Shown: positions 1 through 6,380 of the stretch, in pieces
Position numbering within the stretch: position 1 is the stretch's first letter
Layout: each line of letters starts with the position of its first letter
Source: an uncultured Oscillospiraceae bacterium
GTDB taxonomy: Bacteria; Bacillota_A; Clostridia; Oscillospirales; Oscillospiraceae
Assembly: GCA_934561335.1 (NCBI GenBank)
Contig: CAKTGD010000010.1
Coordinates: forward strand, 1-17,997
DNA length: 17,997 nt
Direction: 5' to 3'
Program-made: the position numbers and the translations under genes
Notes under the pieces: generated by a model
Databases searched by the model: none
The model's input: only the letters and a program-made list of their open reading frames with translations
Told to the model about the DNA's origin: nothing

Positions 1-677
1 GTCAGATCAAGGTCACCAAGGAGAACACCATCATCGTGGACGGCATGGGCGACCAGCAGGCCATCAAGGATCGTGTGGCTCAGATCCGCGCCCAGATCGG
101 CGTGACCACCAGCGAGTACGACAAGGAGAAGCTGCAGGAGCGTCTGGCCAAGCTGTCCGGCGGTGTGGCTGTCATCAAGGTGGGCGCTGCCACCGAGACC
201 GAGATGAAGGAAAAGAAGCTGCGCATCGAGGATGCTCTGAACGCCACCAAGGCCGCCGTTGAGGAAGGCATTGTGGCTGGCGGCGGCACCATCTTCGTCA
301 ACGTTGTCCCCGCTGTCACCGAGCTGCTGAAGGCTGTGGAGGGCGATGAAAAGACCGGCGTGCAGATCGTGGCCAAGGCTCTGGAGGAGCCCATCCGTCA
401 GATCGCGGCCAACGCCGGTATCGACGGCTCCGTGGTGCTGGAGAAGGTACGCACCTCCGGCAAGACCGGCTACGGCTTCGATGCTTACAAGGAAGTGTAC
501 TGCGACATGATCGCCAGCGGCATCGTGGATCCCGCCAAGGTGACCCGCAGCGCACTGGAGAACGCCGCCAGCGTGTCCGGCATGGTGCTGACCACCGAGT
601 CTCTGGTGGCCGACAAGCCCGAGCCTCCCGCACCTGCTGCCGCTCCCGGCATGGGCGACATGGGCGGTATGTACTAA
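1..677 (+). CDS. groEL: Chaperonin GroEL, C-terminal part (5' end outside window)
   Basis: This is the 3' end of the 60-kDa chaperonin, which forms the double-ring ATP-dependent folding chamber with GroES in the cytosol. The reading frame runs from base 3 to a TAA at 675-677 and gives about 225 residues, less than half of the roughly 545-residue family length. The visible part covers the end of the apical domain, the second intermediate segment and the second equatorial segment. Recognisable signatures are [22 protein letters not shown] and the C-terminal Gly/Met-rich tail ending GDMGGMY. The start is beyond the left edge, so neither groES nor a CIRCE/HrcA operator can be seen. A terminator follows at 788-822. 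Family assignment is essentially certain. Confidence 0.98.
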   Translation, partial: QIKVTKENTIIVDGMGDQQAIKDRVAQIRAQIGVTTSEYDKEKLQERLAKLSGGVAVIKVGAATETEMKEKKLRIEDALNATKAAVEEGIVAGGGTIFVNVVPAVTELLKAVEGDEKTGVQIVAKALEEPIRQIAANAGIDGSVVLEKVRTSGKTGYGFDAYKEVYCDMIASGIVDPAKVTRSALENAASVSGMVLTTESLVADKPEPPAPAAAPGMGDMGGMY

Positions 678-701
678 GAGATACCGCAAAGCCTTGAAAA
701 T

Positions 702-770
702 GCTTGATTTTTGGGATGCGCAAAAGCGGATTTACGCCAAACTTACGCCACTTACGCCAAAAATTCAAGC
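702..770. repeat. Inverted repeat enclosing three TTACGCCA direct repeats
   Basis: Two arms, GCTTGATTTTTGG at 702-714 and CCAAAAATTCAAGC at 757-770, are complementary apart from one bulged base. Between and overlapping them, the octamer TTACGCCA occurs three times, at 732-739, 743-750 and 752-759, giving steps of 11 and 9 bases. The element lies just after groEL and before its terminator. It could be a folded 3' untranslated region or a short dispersed intergenic element; the sequence alone does not decide. Confidence 0.5.
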
Positions 771-787
771 GCATGATCGGGTAACAG

Positions 788-822
788 AACCCGGCGCCTG
801 CCAAAAGCAGACGCCGGGTTTT
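788..822 (+). terminator. Rho-independent terminator downstream of groEL
   Basis: The arms AACCCGGCG (788-796) and CGCCGGGTT (812-820) pair perfectly. An inner CTGC/GCAG stem continues across a one-base internal loop and is capped by CAAAA. A run of four T follows on the plus strand. It lies about 110 bases after the groEL stop and ends that transcript before the tRNA promoter. Confidence 0.8.
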
Positions 823-966
823 CCGATTCTTGAAAGCGCAGTCTTTCCGGTGCGCCCCCAGAGTTCTGCGGCGCGGAAAGCCGCAAGATACGCACTTGTG
901 CCGGTGTGTAGGATATGTTTTGCAGCCCTGCGCCGCATCAGCAGTGGGGCTGCGGCAATTTTCACC

Positions 967-995
967 TTGCATTGGGCGAAAAAGTGTGGTATGAT
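967..995 (+). promoter_or_regulatory. Promoter of the tRNA-Gly gene
   Basis: A -35 box TTGCAT (967-972) and a -10 box TATGAT (990-995) are separated by exactly 17 bases. The predicted start falls near 1001-1003, a few bases before the mature tRNA 5' end at 1008. Confidence 0.8.
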
Positions 996-1007
996 ACGCT
1001 TATATTT

Positions 1008-1081
1008 GCAGGATTCGTACATCGGTAGTACATCGGCTTCCCAAGCCGAGGAGGCGGGTTCGACTCCCGTATCCTGCTCCA
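1008..1081 (+). tRNA. tRNA-Gly (anticodon CCC)
   Basis: A complete cloverleaf is visible. The acceptor stem GCAGGAT/ATCCTGC has 7 perfect pairs and the D stem is GTAC/GTAC. The anticodon stem TCGGC/GCCGA encloses loop TTCCCAA, with anticodon CCC at 1040-1042. The T stem is GCGGG/CCCGT around TTCGACT. The 3' CCA is encoded at 1079-1081 after discriminator T. It reads GGG glycine codons. It is a single-gene unit with its own promoter and terminator; the final A of CCA is also the first base of the terminator stem. Confidence 0.97.
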
Positions 1082-1116
1082 AAAGGAAAGACACCCGTGA
1101 GGGTGTCTTTCCTTTT
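1081..1116 (+). terminator. Terminator of the tRNA-Gly gene
   Basis: A perfect 16-bp stem runs from AAAAGGAAAGACACCC (1081-1096) to its complement at 1101-1116, with a GTGA tetraloop. The descending arm ends in TTTT followed by GGTTT. It begins on the last base of the tRNA. Confidence 0.92.
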
Positions 1117-1180
1117 GGTTTACCCAGGGGAAAAACGCAAATTTTTCGCTCCTGCCGCACATTTTTTCTTAATAACAGGA

Positions 1181-1209
1181 TTGATTAACGCGAAATGCTG
1201 CTGTATACT
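1181..1209 (+). promoter_or_regulatory. Promoter of the metH operon
   Basis: The -35 box TTGATT (1181-1186) and -10 box TATACT (1204-1209) are separated by 17 bases. The predicted start is near 1216, so the leader before the GTG at 1240 is only about 24 bases. That leaves no room for an S-box or cobalamin riboswitch. The ATG at 1195 would lie upstream of the transcript, which supports the GTG start. Confidence 0.75.
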
Positions 1210-1239
1210 AAGGCGATAATAAAAAGGGGGGTATTCCAT

Positions 1240-1929
1240 GTGCTGACGGGCGTAACGGTGCCGCTATCGGTGGAAAAGCCGGGGCAGATCGATCTGGGGC
1301 AGGCCGGGCGGTATTTCGGCGCGGGCGAGCACCCGGATCGTGCCACTGCGGCGCTGCTGGAGCGCTGCGCGCCGCCGCTGCTGGAGCAGGTGCACATACG
1401 GGCCGTATGGCGCTCTGAGCCGACGGAGGCGCTTTTAAAGGCGGGGCTTCTGCCGGGCAGCGATATCCAGCGCCATCTGGCAGGCTGCGGCAGCGCCATT
1501 ATGCTGGCCGTCACACTGGGTCCGGAGGCCGACCGCTGCATCCGCCGCGCAGGTGTGGGGGACATTGCAGCAGGCGTGGCAACCGACGCTTTGGCCTCCG
1601 CGCTGGCAGAGCAGGCGGCAGATGCCGCCGAAGCGGCTCTGCGGCAGCTGGCGGCAGCAGAGGGCCTTTATCTGACGGGCCGCTTTTCGCCGGGGTACGG
1701 TGACTGGCCCATCACGGTTCAGCCCCTGCTGGCGGCGGCGCTGGACACCCAGAGGCGAATCGGCCTGTGCGTGACGCAAACCGATCTTCTGCTGCCGCGC
1801 AAAAGCGTTACGGCGCTGCTGGGCGTCAGCGACCACCCGGTGAGGGGACACTTGGCAGGCTGCGGACACTGTGCCCTCCGCGGCCGGTGCGACTATCGAA
1901 AGCGAGGAAAGACCTGTGCAGAACAATGA
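1240..1929 (+). CDS. Stand-alone methionine synthase reactivation protein
   Basis: This 229-residue protein corresponds to the C-terminal activation domain of cobalamin-dependent methionine synthase. That domain binds S-adenosylmethionine and remethylates cobalamin that has been oxidised to cob(II)alamin. The hallmark RFSPGYGDWP is at residues 148-157, followed by IGLCVTQTDLLLPRKSVTALLG, which resembles the E. coli MetH region. The GTG at 1240 is preferred: an AGGGGGG ribosome binding site (1225-1231) sits 8 bases ahead and a promoter just upstream. An in-frame ATG at 1195 lacks both. The end overlaps metH by 14 bases, implying translational coupling. Family knowledge: split MetH plus activator pairs occur in Thermotoga and many Clostridia. 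Odd: the C-terminus carries C208-x2-C211-x5-C217-x8-C226, which is not part of the classical domain. Confidence 0.9.
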   Translation: MLTGVTVPLSVEKPGQIDLGQAGRYFGAGEHPDRATAALLERCAPPLLEQVHIRAVWRSEPTEALLKAGLLPGSDIQRHLAGCGSAIMLAVTLGPEADRCIRRAGVGDIAAGVATDALASALAEQAADAAEAALRQLAAAEGLYLTGRFSPGYGDWPITVQPLLAAALDTQRRIGLCVTQTDLLLPRKSVTALLGVSDHPVRGHLAGCGHCALRGRCDYRKRGKTCAEQ

Positions 1930-4306
1930 ACTCTTTACGCAGGCGCATACCGTCCTGCTGGACGGCGGTATGGGCACCATGCTGCAAGCCGCCGGTTTAC
2001 AGCTGGGCGCACGGCCTGAGGAACTGAACATCACCGACCCTGAGCTGGTAAGCGCCATCCACAGCAAGTACGCGGCGGCCGGCAGCCGGATCATAAATAC
2101 CAACACCTTCGGCGCATCGCCCCGCAAGCTGGCGGGCAGCGCCTATACCACGGAGGAGGTCATCGCCGCGGGTGTGGCCTGCTGCAAACGGGCCTGCGCG
2201 CCCTATGGCGCGCTGACGGCGCTGGACATCGGCCCGCTGGGTCAATTGCTGGAGCCCATCGGCACACTGTCCTTTTCGGACGCGGCGGCGGATTTTGCCC
2301 GGATCGTCCGCGCCGGCGCTGCCGCCGGGGCACAGCTGGTCATGCTGGAAACCTTTACTGACCTCTATGAGCTGAAGGCGGCGCTGCTGGCGGCAAAGGA
2401 GAACTGCACGCTGCCGGTGCTGGCCAGCATGAGCTTTGAAGCCGACGGCCGCACCTTTACCGGCTGCACGGTGGAGAGCTTTGCCGCCACTGCACGGGGT
2501 CTGGGCGCGGACGCCATCGGCATCAACTGCTCGCTGGGGCCCCGGGAGATCCTGCCGATGGCGCGGCGGCTGGCGGCGGTGCTGCCGGGGGATTTCCCCA
2601 TATTTATAAAGCCCAATGCGGGCCTTCCCAGAGCCGACGGCAGCGGCTATGACATCACGCCTGAGGAATACGCCGCGCAGATGGCGCCATACCGGGAGCT
2701 GGGCCTATTTGCCGCAGGCGGCTGCTGCGGCACCACGCCGGAGTTTATCCGGCAGCTCTCAGCGGTATTCGGGGACTGCATTCCGGGGCGGCAGGCCCAC
2801 GCCATGCCCTCCCTTTTGTGTTCGCCGGTCTCCTGCGTGACGGTGGACGGCATCACCGTGGTGGGCGAGCGGATCAATCCCACCGGCAAGGCCCGGATCG
2901 CGCAGGCACTGCGGCGGGGCAGCATGGATGAGCTGATGGAGGAGGCCGTGGCCCAGTCGGAGGCAGGCGCGGCGCTGCTGGATGTGAACGTGGGCGCGCC
3001 GGAGGTGGACGAGCCGGCCATGCTGGAGCAGGCCGTGAAGGCAGTGCAGAGCGTAACGGGACAGCCGCTGCTGCTGGACTCTACCAATATAAAAGCGCTG
3101 GAGCGGGGGCTGCGGGTCTATAACGGTAAGCCGCTGGTCAACTCCGTCAACGGCTCCCCCGCGTCTTTGGAGCGGGTTTTGCCTCTGTGCCGGAAATATG
3201 GCGCGGCGGTGATTGGCCTGACGGTGGACGGCGCCGGCATTCCTGCCCGGGCAGAGGATCGGGTGGCCATTGCCCGGCGTATTGTCGAGGCCGCGTTGGA
3301 GGCGGGGATTCCCCGGGAGGATATTTACATCGACTGCCTGACGCTGACGGCCAGCGCACAGCAGGAGGACGTGCTGGAAACGCTGCGCTCACTGACCATG
3401 TGCAAGCAGGAGCTGGGCGTGCGTACCGCACTGGGCGTGTCCAACATCAGCTTCGGCCTGCCGCGGCGCAGTGTACTGAACGCCGCATTCCTGACACTGG
3501 CCATGCACGCGGGACTGGATCTTGCCATTATGGACCCCGCCGTGCCGGAGAGCCGGAATGCCATCTGCGCCTATCAGGTGCTGTCGGGCCGGGACCGGCA
3601 CAGCGCCGCCTATATTGCCCGCTTCAGCGGCGAGGCGGAACAGCCCCGCAGTGAAAGAGCGGTTTCCCAGACGGACAGCCGGGAGCAGCTGATGCGCGCC
3701 GTGGAGCTGGGCTTGCGGAGCGAGGCCGCCGCGGCCGCCCGGGCGCTGCTGCAAACCCAGCAGCCGCTGGCGCTGGTGGATGATGTGCTGATCCCGGCGC
3801 TGGATGCGGTGGGCGCAGGCTATGAGGCGGGTACGCTGTTTCTGCCCCAGCTGCTGCAGGCGGCCAGCGCGGCGCAGAGCGCCTTTGACGAGATCAAGGC
3901 CGCGATGGCCCGGACAGACGCGCCCCCGCAGGAAAAAGGCTGTGTGGTGCTGGCCACGGTAAAGGGCGATGTTCACGATATCGGAAAGAACATCGTGCGG
4001 GTCATTCTGGAGAATTACGGCTATCAGGTCATTGATCTGGGGCGGGATGTCCCGGTGGAAAAGGTGGTCAGCACGGTGCTGGAGCGACATGTCCGGCTGG
4101 TGGGGTTATCCGCCCTGATGACCACCACCCTCAAGAGCATGGCCGAAACCATCGCCGCGGTGCACGAGGCCGCGCCTGCGTGCCGGATCATGGTGGGCGG
4201 CGCGGTACTGACGGAGGAATACGCCCGCAAAATCGGCGCGGACTACTACGCCCGCGACGCCAAGCAAAGTGCAGACATTGTCAAAGAATTTTTCGCTGAT
4301 CGGTAA
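1916..4306 (+). CDS. metH: Cobalamin-dependent methionine synthase lacking the reactivation domain
   Basis: The enzyme transfers the methyl group of 5-methyltetrahydrofolate to homocysteine through methylcobalamin, giving methionine and tetrahydrofolate in the cytosol. The 796 residues read in order: homocysteine-binding domain (about 1-300, start LLDGGMGTMLQ; zinc ligands C205 in GINCSLGP and C270-C271 in GGCCGTTP); pterin-binding domain (about 310-570, containing VGERINPTGK and LLLDSTN); helical cap (about 580-680); and cobalamin-binding Rossmann domain with D685-V-H687-D-I-G690, in which H687 is the lower axial ligand. E. coli MetH has 1227 residues; the missing part is supplied by the upstream gene. 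The GTG at 1916 follows GAGG (1904-1907) by 8 bases; the ATG at 1871 has no comparable site and would extend the overlap. Confidence 0.96.
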   Translation: MQNNELFTQAHTVLLDGGMGTMLQAAGLQLGARPEELNITDPELVSAIHSKYAAAGSRIINTNTFGASPRKLAGSAYTTEEVIAAGVACCKRACAPYGALTALDIGPLGQLLEPIGTLSFSDAAADFARIVRAGAAAGAQLVMLETFTDLYELKAALLAAKENCTLPVLASMSFEADGRTFTGCTVESFAATARGLGADAIGINCSLGPREILPMARRLAAVLPGDFPIFIKPNAGLPRADGSGYDITPEEYAAQMAPYRELGLFAAGGCCGTTPEFIRQLSAVFGDCIPGRQAHAMPSLLCSPVSCVTVDGITVVGERINPTGKARIAQALRRGSMDELMEEAVAQSEAGAALLDVNVGAPEVDEPAMLEQAVKAVQSVTGQPLLLDSTNIKALERGLRVYNGKPLVNSVNGSPASLERVLPLCRKYGAAVIGLTVDGAGIPARAEDRVAIARRIVEAALEAGIPREDIYIDCLTLTASAQQEDVLETLRSLTMCKQELGVRTALGVSNISFGLPRRSVLNAAFLTLAMHAGLDLAIMDPAVPESRNAICAYQVLSGRDRHSAAYIARFSGEAEQPRSERAVSQTDSREQLMRAVELGLRSEAAAAARALLQTQQPLALVDDVLIPALDAVGAGYEAGTLFLPQLLQAASAAQSAFDEIKAAMARTDAPPQEKGCVVLATVKGDVHDIGKNIVRVILENYGYQVIDLGRDVPVEKVVSTVLERHVRLVGLSALMTTTLKSMAETIAAVHEAAPACRIMVGGAVLTEEYARKIGADYYARDAKQSADIVKEFFADR

Positions 4307-4314
4307 AGCCTGTG

Positions 4315-4351
4315 AAAAGGCGGCTCTTTCCCCTGTGGAAAGAGCCGCCTT
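4315..4351. terminator. Terminator between convergent metH and pilus operons
   Basis: The arms AAGGCGGCTCTTTCC (4317-4331) and 4337-4351 form a perfect 15-bp stem with loop CCTGT. On the minus strand the stem is followed by TTTT (4318-4315), so it is a good terminator for the pilus operon, whose last stop codon is at 4375. For metH it lies 10 bases after the stop but is followed by only two T, so it works less clearly in that direction. Confidence 0.85.
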
Positions 4352-4374
4352 AAAGCTTCTTATCAGAGCTGTTT

Positions 4375-4935
4375 TCAGGCCGTATCGCGTTCGCAGAACA
4401 CCGCGACGCGGGCCTTGCCGCCATAGGTGCATGTGTACAGCACCAGCGGCTCGGCGGCGGAGAGGATCGCTTCTGTATCCTCCGCCGCCACCTGTCGGAC
4501 GCAGGCGACCGTATAACGGTATACGGCGCCGTCCGGCAGCGTGAGCGTCACCGCATCGCCGGAAGCAAGGCGGGACAGCGACCCGAAATGGGAGGCATAA
4601 TTATGCCCCGCGATAACCAATCCCGACGATGCGCTGCCCTGCTGGCGGCAAGGGGCCTCGGTCAGGCCGGTTTCGCTCCACGAGGAAAGCACCGGCAGCT
4701 CCAGCGCCAACGCCGGTACAGACAGCACACCGAACACTTCCTCTATCCGGGATGACGACGCTGCCGGTTCCGGCGGCGTATCCGCGCTGTCAGCGGCGCG
4801 GACACGGGTCAGGATCTGCTCCGAGGCCTGCCGGGCCTGCCGCACCTCCTGCCTGTTATGCATCAGCAGCGCCGCGGAAAATGCCAGCAGCACCAGTCCC
4901 AGCAGCAGGCACAGGGCACTTGCCCGCCCGGTCAC
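4375..4935 (-). CDS. Sortase, non-B class (class D/E-like), probable pilus anchoring enzyme
   Basis: This is a 186-residue membrane-anchored transpeptidase that joins sorting-signal proteins to an amine acceptor. A hydrophobic segment at residues 6-25 serves as the N-terminal anchor, followed by a charged linker. The catalytic core carries H111 (in GHNY), C169 (in LYTC) and R176 (in KARVAVF). It lacks the longer class B elements found in the neighbouring sortase, and the TC-to-R spacing of 7 fits class A/C/D/E enzymes. The start is GTG at 4935, overlapping the basal pilin stop as GTGA, so translation is probably coupled. Its partner is probably the LIQTG protein encoded immediately upstream. 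Class assignment is uncertain; that it is a sortase is clear. Confidence 0.88.
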   Translation of the reverse strand: MTGRASALCLLLGLVLLAFSAALLMHNRQEVRQARQASEQILTRVRAADSADTPPEPAASSSRIEEVFGVLSVPALALELPVLSSWSETGLTEAPCRQQGSASSGLVIAGHNYASHFGSLSRLASGDAVTLTLPDGAVYRYTVACVRQVAAEDTEAILSAAEPLVLYTCTYGGKARVAVFCERDTA

Positions 4936-5558
4936 GGCCTTGCACGGCGCGCCCTGCGCCGCATAAGGCCGCCTGCCAGCAGCAGCGCAGCGCCGCTGCC
5001 GCCCAGCACCGGCACCGGCCAGTTCAGCTGTCCCGTCTGGATCAGCTTACCGGAGGGCGGGGCGGCCGGGTCTGACGGCGTATGGGAGGCGCCGCGGTTG
5101 GAGAAGCGTATCTGCCCGCCCTTTTCGGCGGCGTCCGCCGCGTTCCGGCGAACGGCCAGCGTCGATTGCAGCACCCCCTGCGTATCATAGAACACCGTAA
5201 GCGTCACATAATAGACGGTGGGATCATAGGTGATACCGCTTGCGCTGCCCGGCTGCTGGCACATCCGATAGCGGTAAACGCCGGGGGCGGTATAGCGGAT
5301 GACGAAGCTGCCGCTTGCCTCCGTCTCCCCCGGCTTGCAGGCATATACCGTCAAGCTGGCGGGATCGCTTGCAGGTGCGTCACTGTCCAGCGGCTCCAGC
5401 GTAACGGTGAAGCGCTGGCTGTGGCCGGTACGGCCGCTCAGCGTCACCTGTACCGGCAGCACAGCTTCTCCTCCGCACGCGGTCTGGGCCGCCGCCACGG
5501 AAACCGGCAGCAGCATCAGCAGTCCCATCAGCAGCGCCGCCGCCACAAATTTTTTCAT
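4932..5558 (-). CDS. Minor/basal pilin with FctA-like domain and LIQTG sorting signal
   Basis: The 208-residue precursor has a signal peptide (MKKFVAAALLMGLLMLLPVSVAAA, cleavage probably near residue 24). One Spy0128/FctA-type beta domain follows, with the TYDPTVYYVTLTV strand typical of these pilins. Next come a short proline-rich tail (HTPSDPAAPPSG), sorting motif LIQTG at 172-176, a hydrophobic stretch and an arginine-rich end. The ATG at 5558 has GGAGG 8 bases ahead; an earlier in-frame start would lie inside the sortase gene. Position and proline tail match the streptococcal basal pilin FctB. Odd: the usual isopeptide Lys and Glu are replaced (VQVTLSG and YRMCQQPG), although the Asn in IRFSNRG remains, so an internal isopeptide bond is unlikely. 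Confidence 0.85.
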   Translation of the reverse strand: MKKFVAAALLMGLLMLLPVSVAAAQTACGGEAVLPVQVTLSGRTGHSQRFTVTLEPLDSDAPASDPASLTVYACKPGETEASGSFVIRYTAPGVYRYRMCQQPGSASGITYDPTVYYVTLTVFYDTQGVLQSTLAVRRNAADAAEKGGQIRFSNRGASHTPSDPAAPPSGKLIQTGQLNWPVPVLGGSGAALLLAGGLMRRRARRARP

Positions 5559-5562
5559 AGGC

Positions 5563-6339
5563 TCATCCTCCTGTTGATCGTGGGAGCGCATCAGGCTCCA
5601 TGGCTGCAAGCAGTACCGTCCGGGCATCGGTGAAGTCGGCGGCGCAGGTGGACAGGCTCAGCACCCGTGCGCCGGTGCGGCGGGCCTCCTCCAGTGCCTC
5701 ACGGTTCAGGTGCAGCGCGTTCCCGGCGGCAAAATCCAGCAAGCCTGCGGCGCTCTCCCGCCAGCGCTCCACCTGAAAAACAGCATCCTCCGAGGCGGGA
5801 ACGATCAGGCAGGCCAGCACCGTCAGGCGGTACTCTCCCTCTGGCAGCAGCAGTGCTCCCCCGGTATTCTCCCGGAAAAACGCCGCCTGACGGTATCGCT
5901 CCAGATCTCCGAACATCAGGCTGTTTTCCATGTGATGCCCGTAGAGCAGGGAATAGGCATCGCGAAAGCCGCCGTCACAGCCGGCGTCCAGAAAAATGCT
6001 GCCCGACAGCGCAAAGCGGCCGTACACATCCCGGTTGAGATAGGTCATGTTGTCCCGCCCTTGCAGCACCGGGTAATCAATGGCAGTGCCCTCCAGTGTC
6101 AGCCACGCCTGCACATCCGGGTTCACCTCACGCAGCGCGGCAAAGGAGGCGCCGCCGTCTGTCCCGCAGGCAGGCTTCAGGTGCAGCATGTCGGCGCGCA
6201 CATTGTCCGCGGCGGCATAGACTTGGGCATTATCCCACAGGGCATAGGCGGAATACAGCCCTACCGTTACTGCCAGCAGCGCCGCCGCGGCACGCAGCAG
6301 CCGGTCCACCAGCCCTATGGCGATGCGTGAAATACGCAT
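5563..6339 (-). CDS. Class B sortase, probable pilus polymerase
   Basis: A 258-residue sortase with an N-terminal membrane segment (about residues 14-34). Class B hallmarks are IDYPVLQGRDNMTYLNRDVYG (residues 87-107), GSIFLD, and LYGHHMENSLMFGDL with the catalytic histidine at 135 or 136. The active-site cysteine is C232 in STC and the arginine is R240 in DARTVL. It lies directly after the major pilin gene, as the class B SrtC enzymes do in streptococcal FCT islands, where they polymerise the shaft rather than handle iron-acquisition proteins. The ATG at 6339 has only a weak GGAT ahead; a downstream GTG start is possible. A hairpin at 6351-6374 sits just upstream. The gap to the next gene is 4 bases. 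Confidence 0.93.
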   Translation of the reverse strand: MRISRIAIGLVDRLLRAAAALLAVTVGLYSAYALWDNAQVYAAADNVRADMLHLKPACGTDGGASFAALREVNPDVQAWLTLEGTAIDYPVLQGRDNMTYLNRDVYGRFALSGSIFLDAGCDGGFRDAYSLLYGHHMENSLMFGDLERYRQAAFFRENTGGALLLPEGEYRLTVLACLIVPASEDAVFQVERWRESAAGLLDFAAGNALHLNREALEEARRTGARVLSLSTCAADFTDARTVLLAAMEPDALPRSTGG

Positions 6340-6350
6340 ATCCGTGCGCT

Positions 6351-6374
6351 AGGGGCAGCGTTTTGCGCCGCCCT
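6351..6374 (-). other. Intercistronic hairpin between major pilin and sortase genes
   Basis: On the minus strand AGGGCGGCG (6374-6366) pairs with CGCTGCCCCT (6360-6351), with one bulge and one G-T pair, around loop CAAAA. No T run follows, so complete termination is unlikely. It lies 7 bases after the pilin stop and about 12 bases before the sortase start, and could protect pilin mRNA or reduce sortase expression. Confidence 0.55.
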
Positions 6375-6380
6375 CTTGGC

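Larger units (their letters stand above)
678..1007. other. Gene-poor spacer between groEL and tRNA-Gly
   Basis: No convincing gene lies in these 330 bases. Frames open here have no ribosome binding site and run into the tRNA or the terminator. The spacer holds an imperfect inverted repeat enclosing short direct repeats (702-770), the groEL terminator (788-822), two minor GC-rich stem-loops (one with TGCGGC/GCCGCA arms near 868-886, one with GCAGCCC/GGGCTGC arms near 922-953), and the tRNA promoter (967-995). Nothing else was recognised. Confidence 0.6.

Noticed and set aside
694..1188. A 164-codon frame between groEL and the metH operon
   Set aside because: It runs through the groEL terminator, the tRNA-Gly promoter, the tRNA and its terminator, so it cannot be a real gene.
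1195..1239. ATG at 1195 as start of the reactivation protein
   Set aside because: It lies upstream of the predicted transcription start and overlaps the promoter; GTG at 1240 has a proper ribosome binding site.
1117..1240. Riboswitch (S-box or cobalamin) ahead of the metH operon
   Set aside because: The consensus promoter at 1181-1209 leaves about 24 bases of leader, and no conserved riboswitch core is visible.
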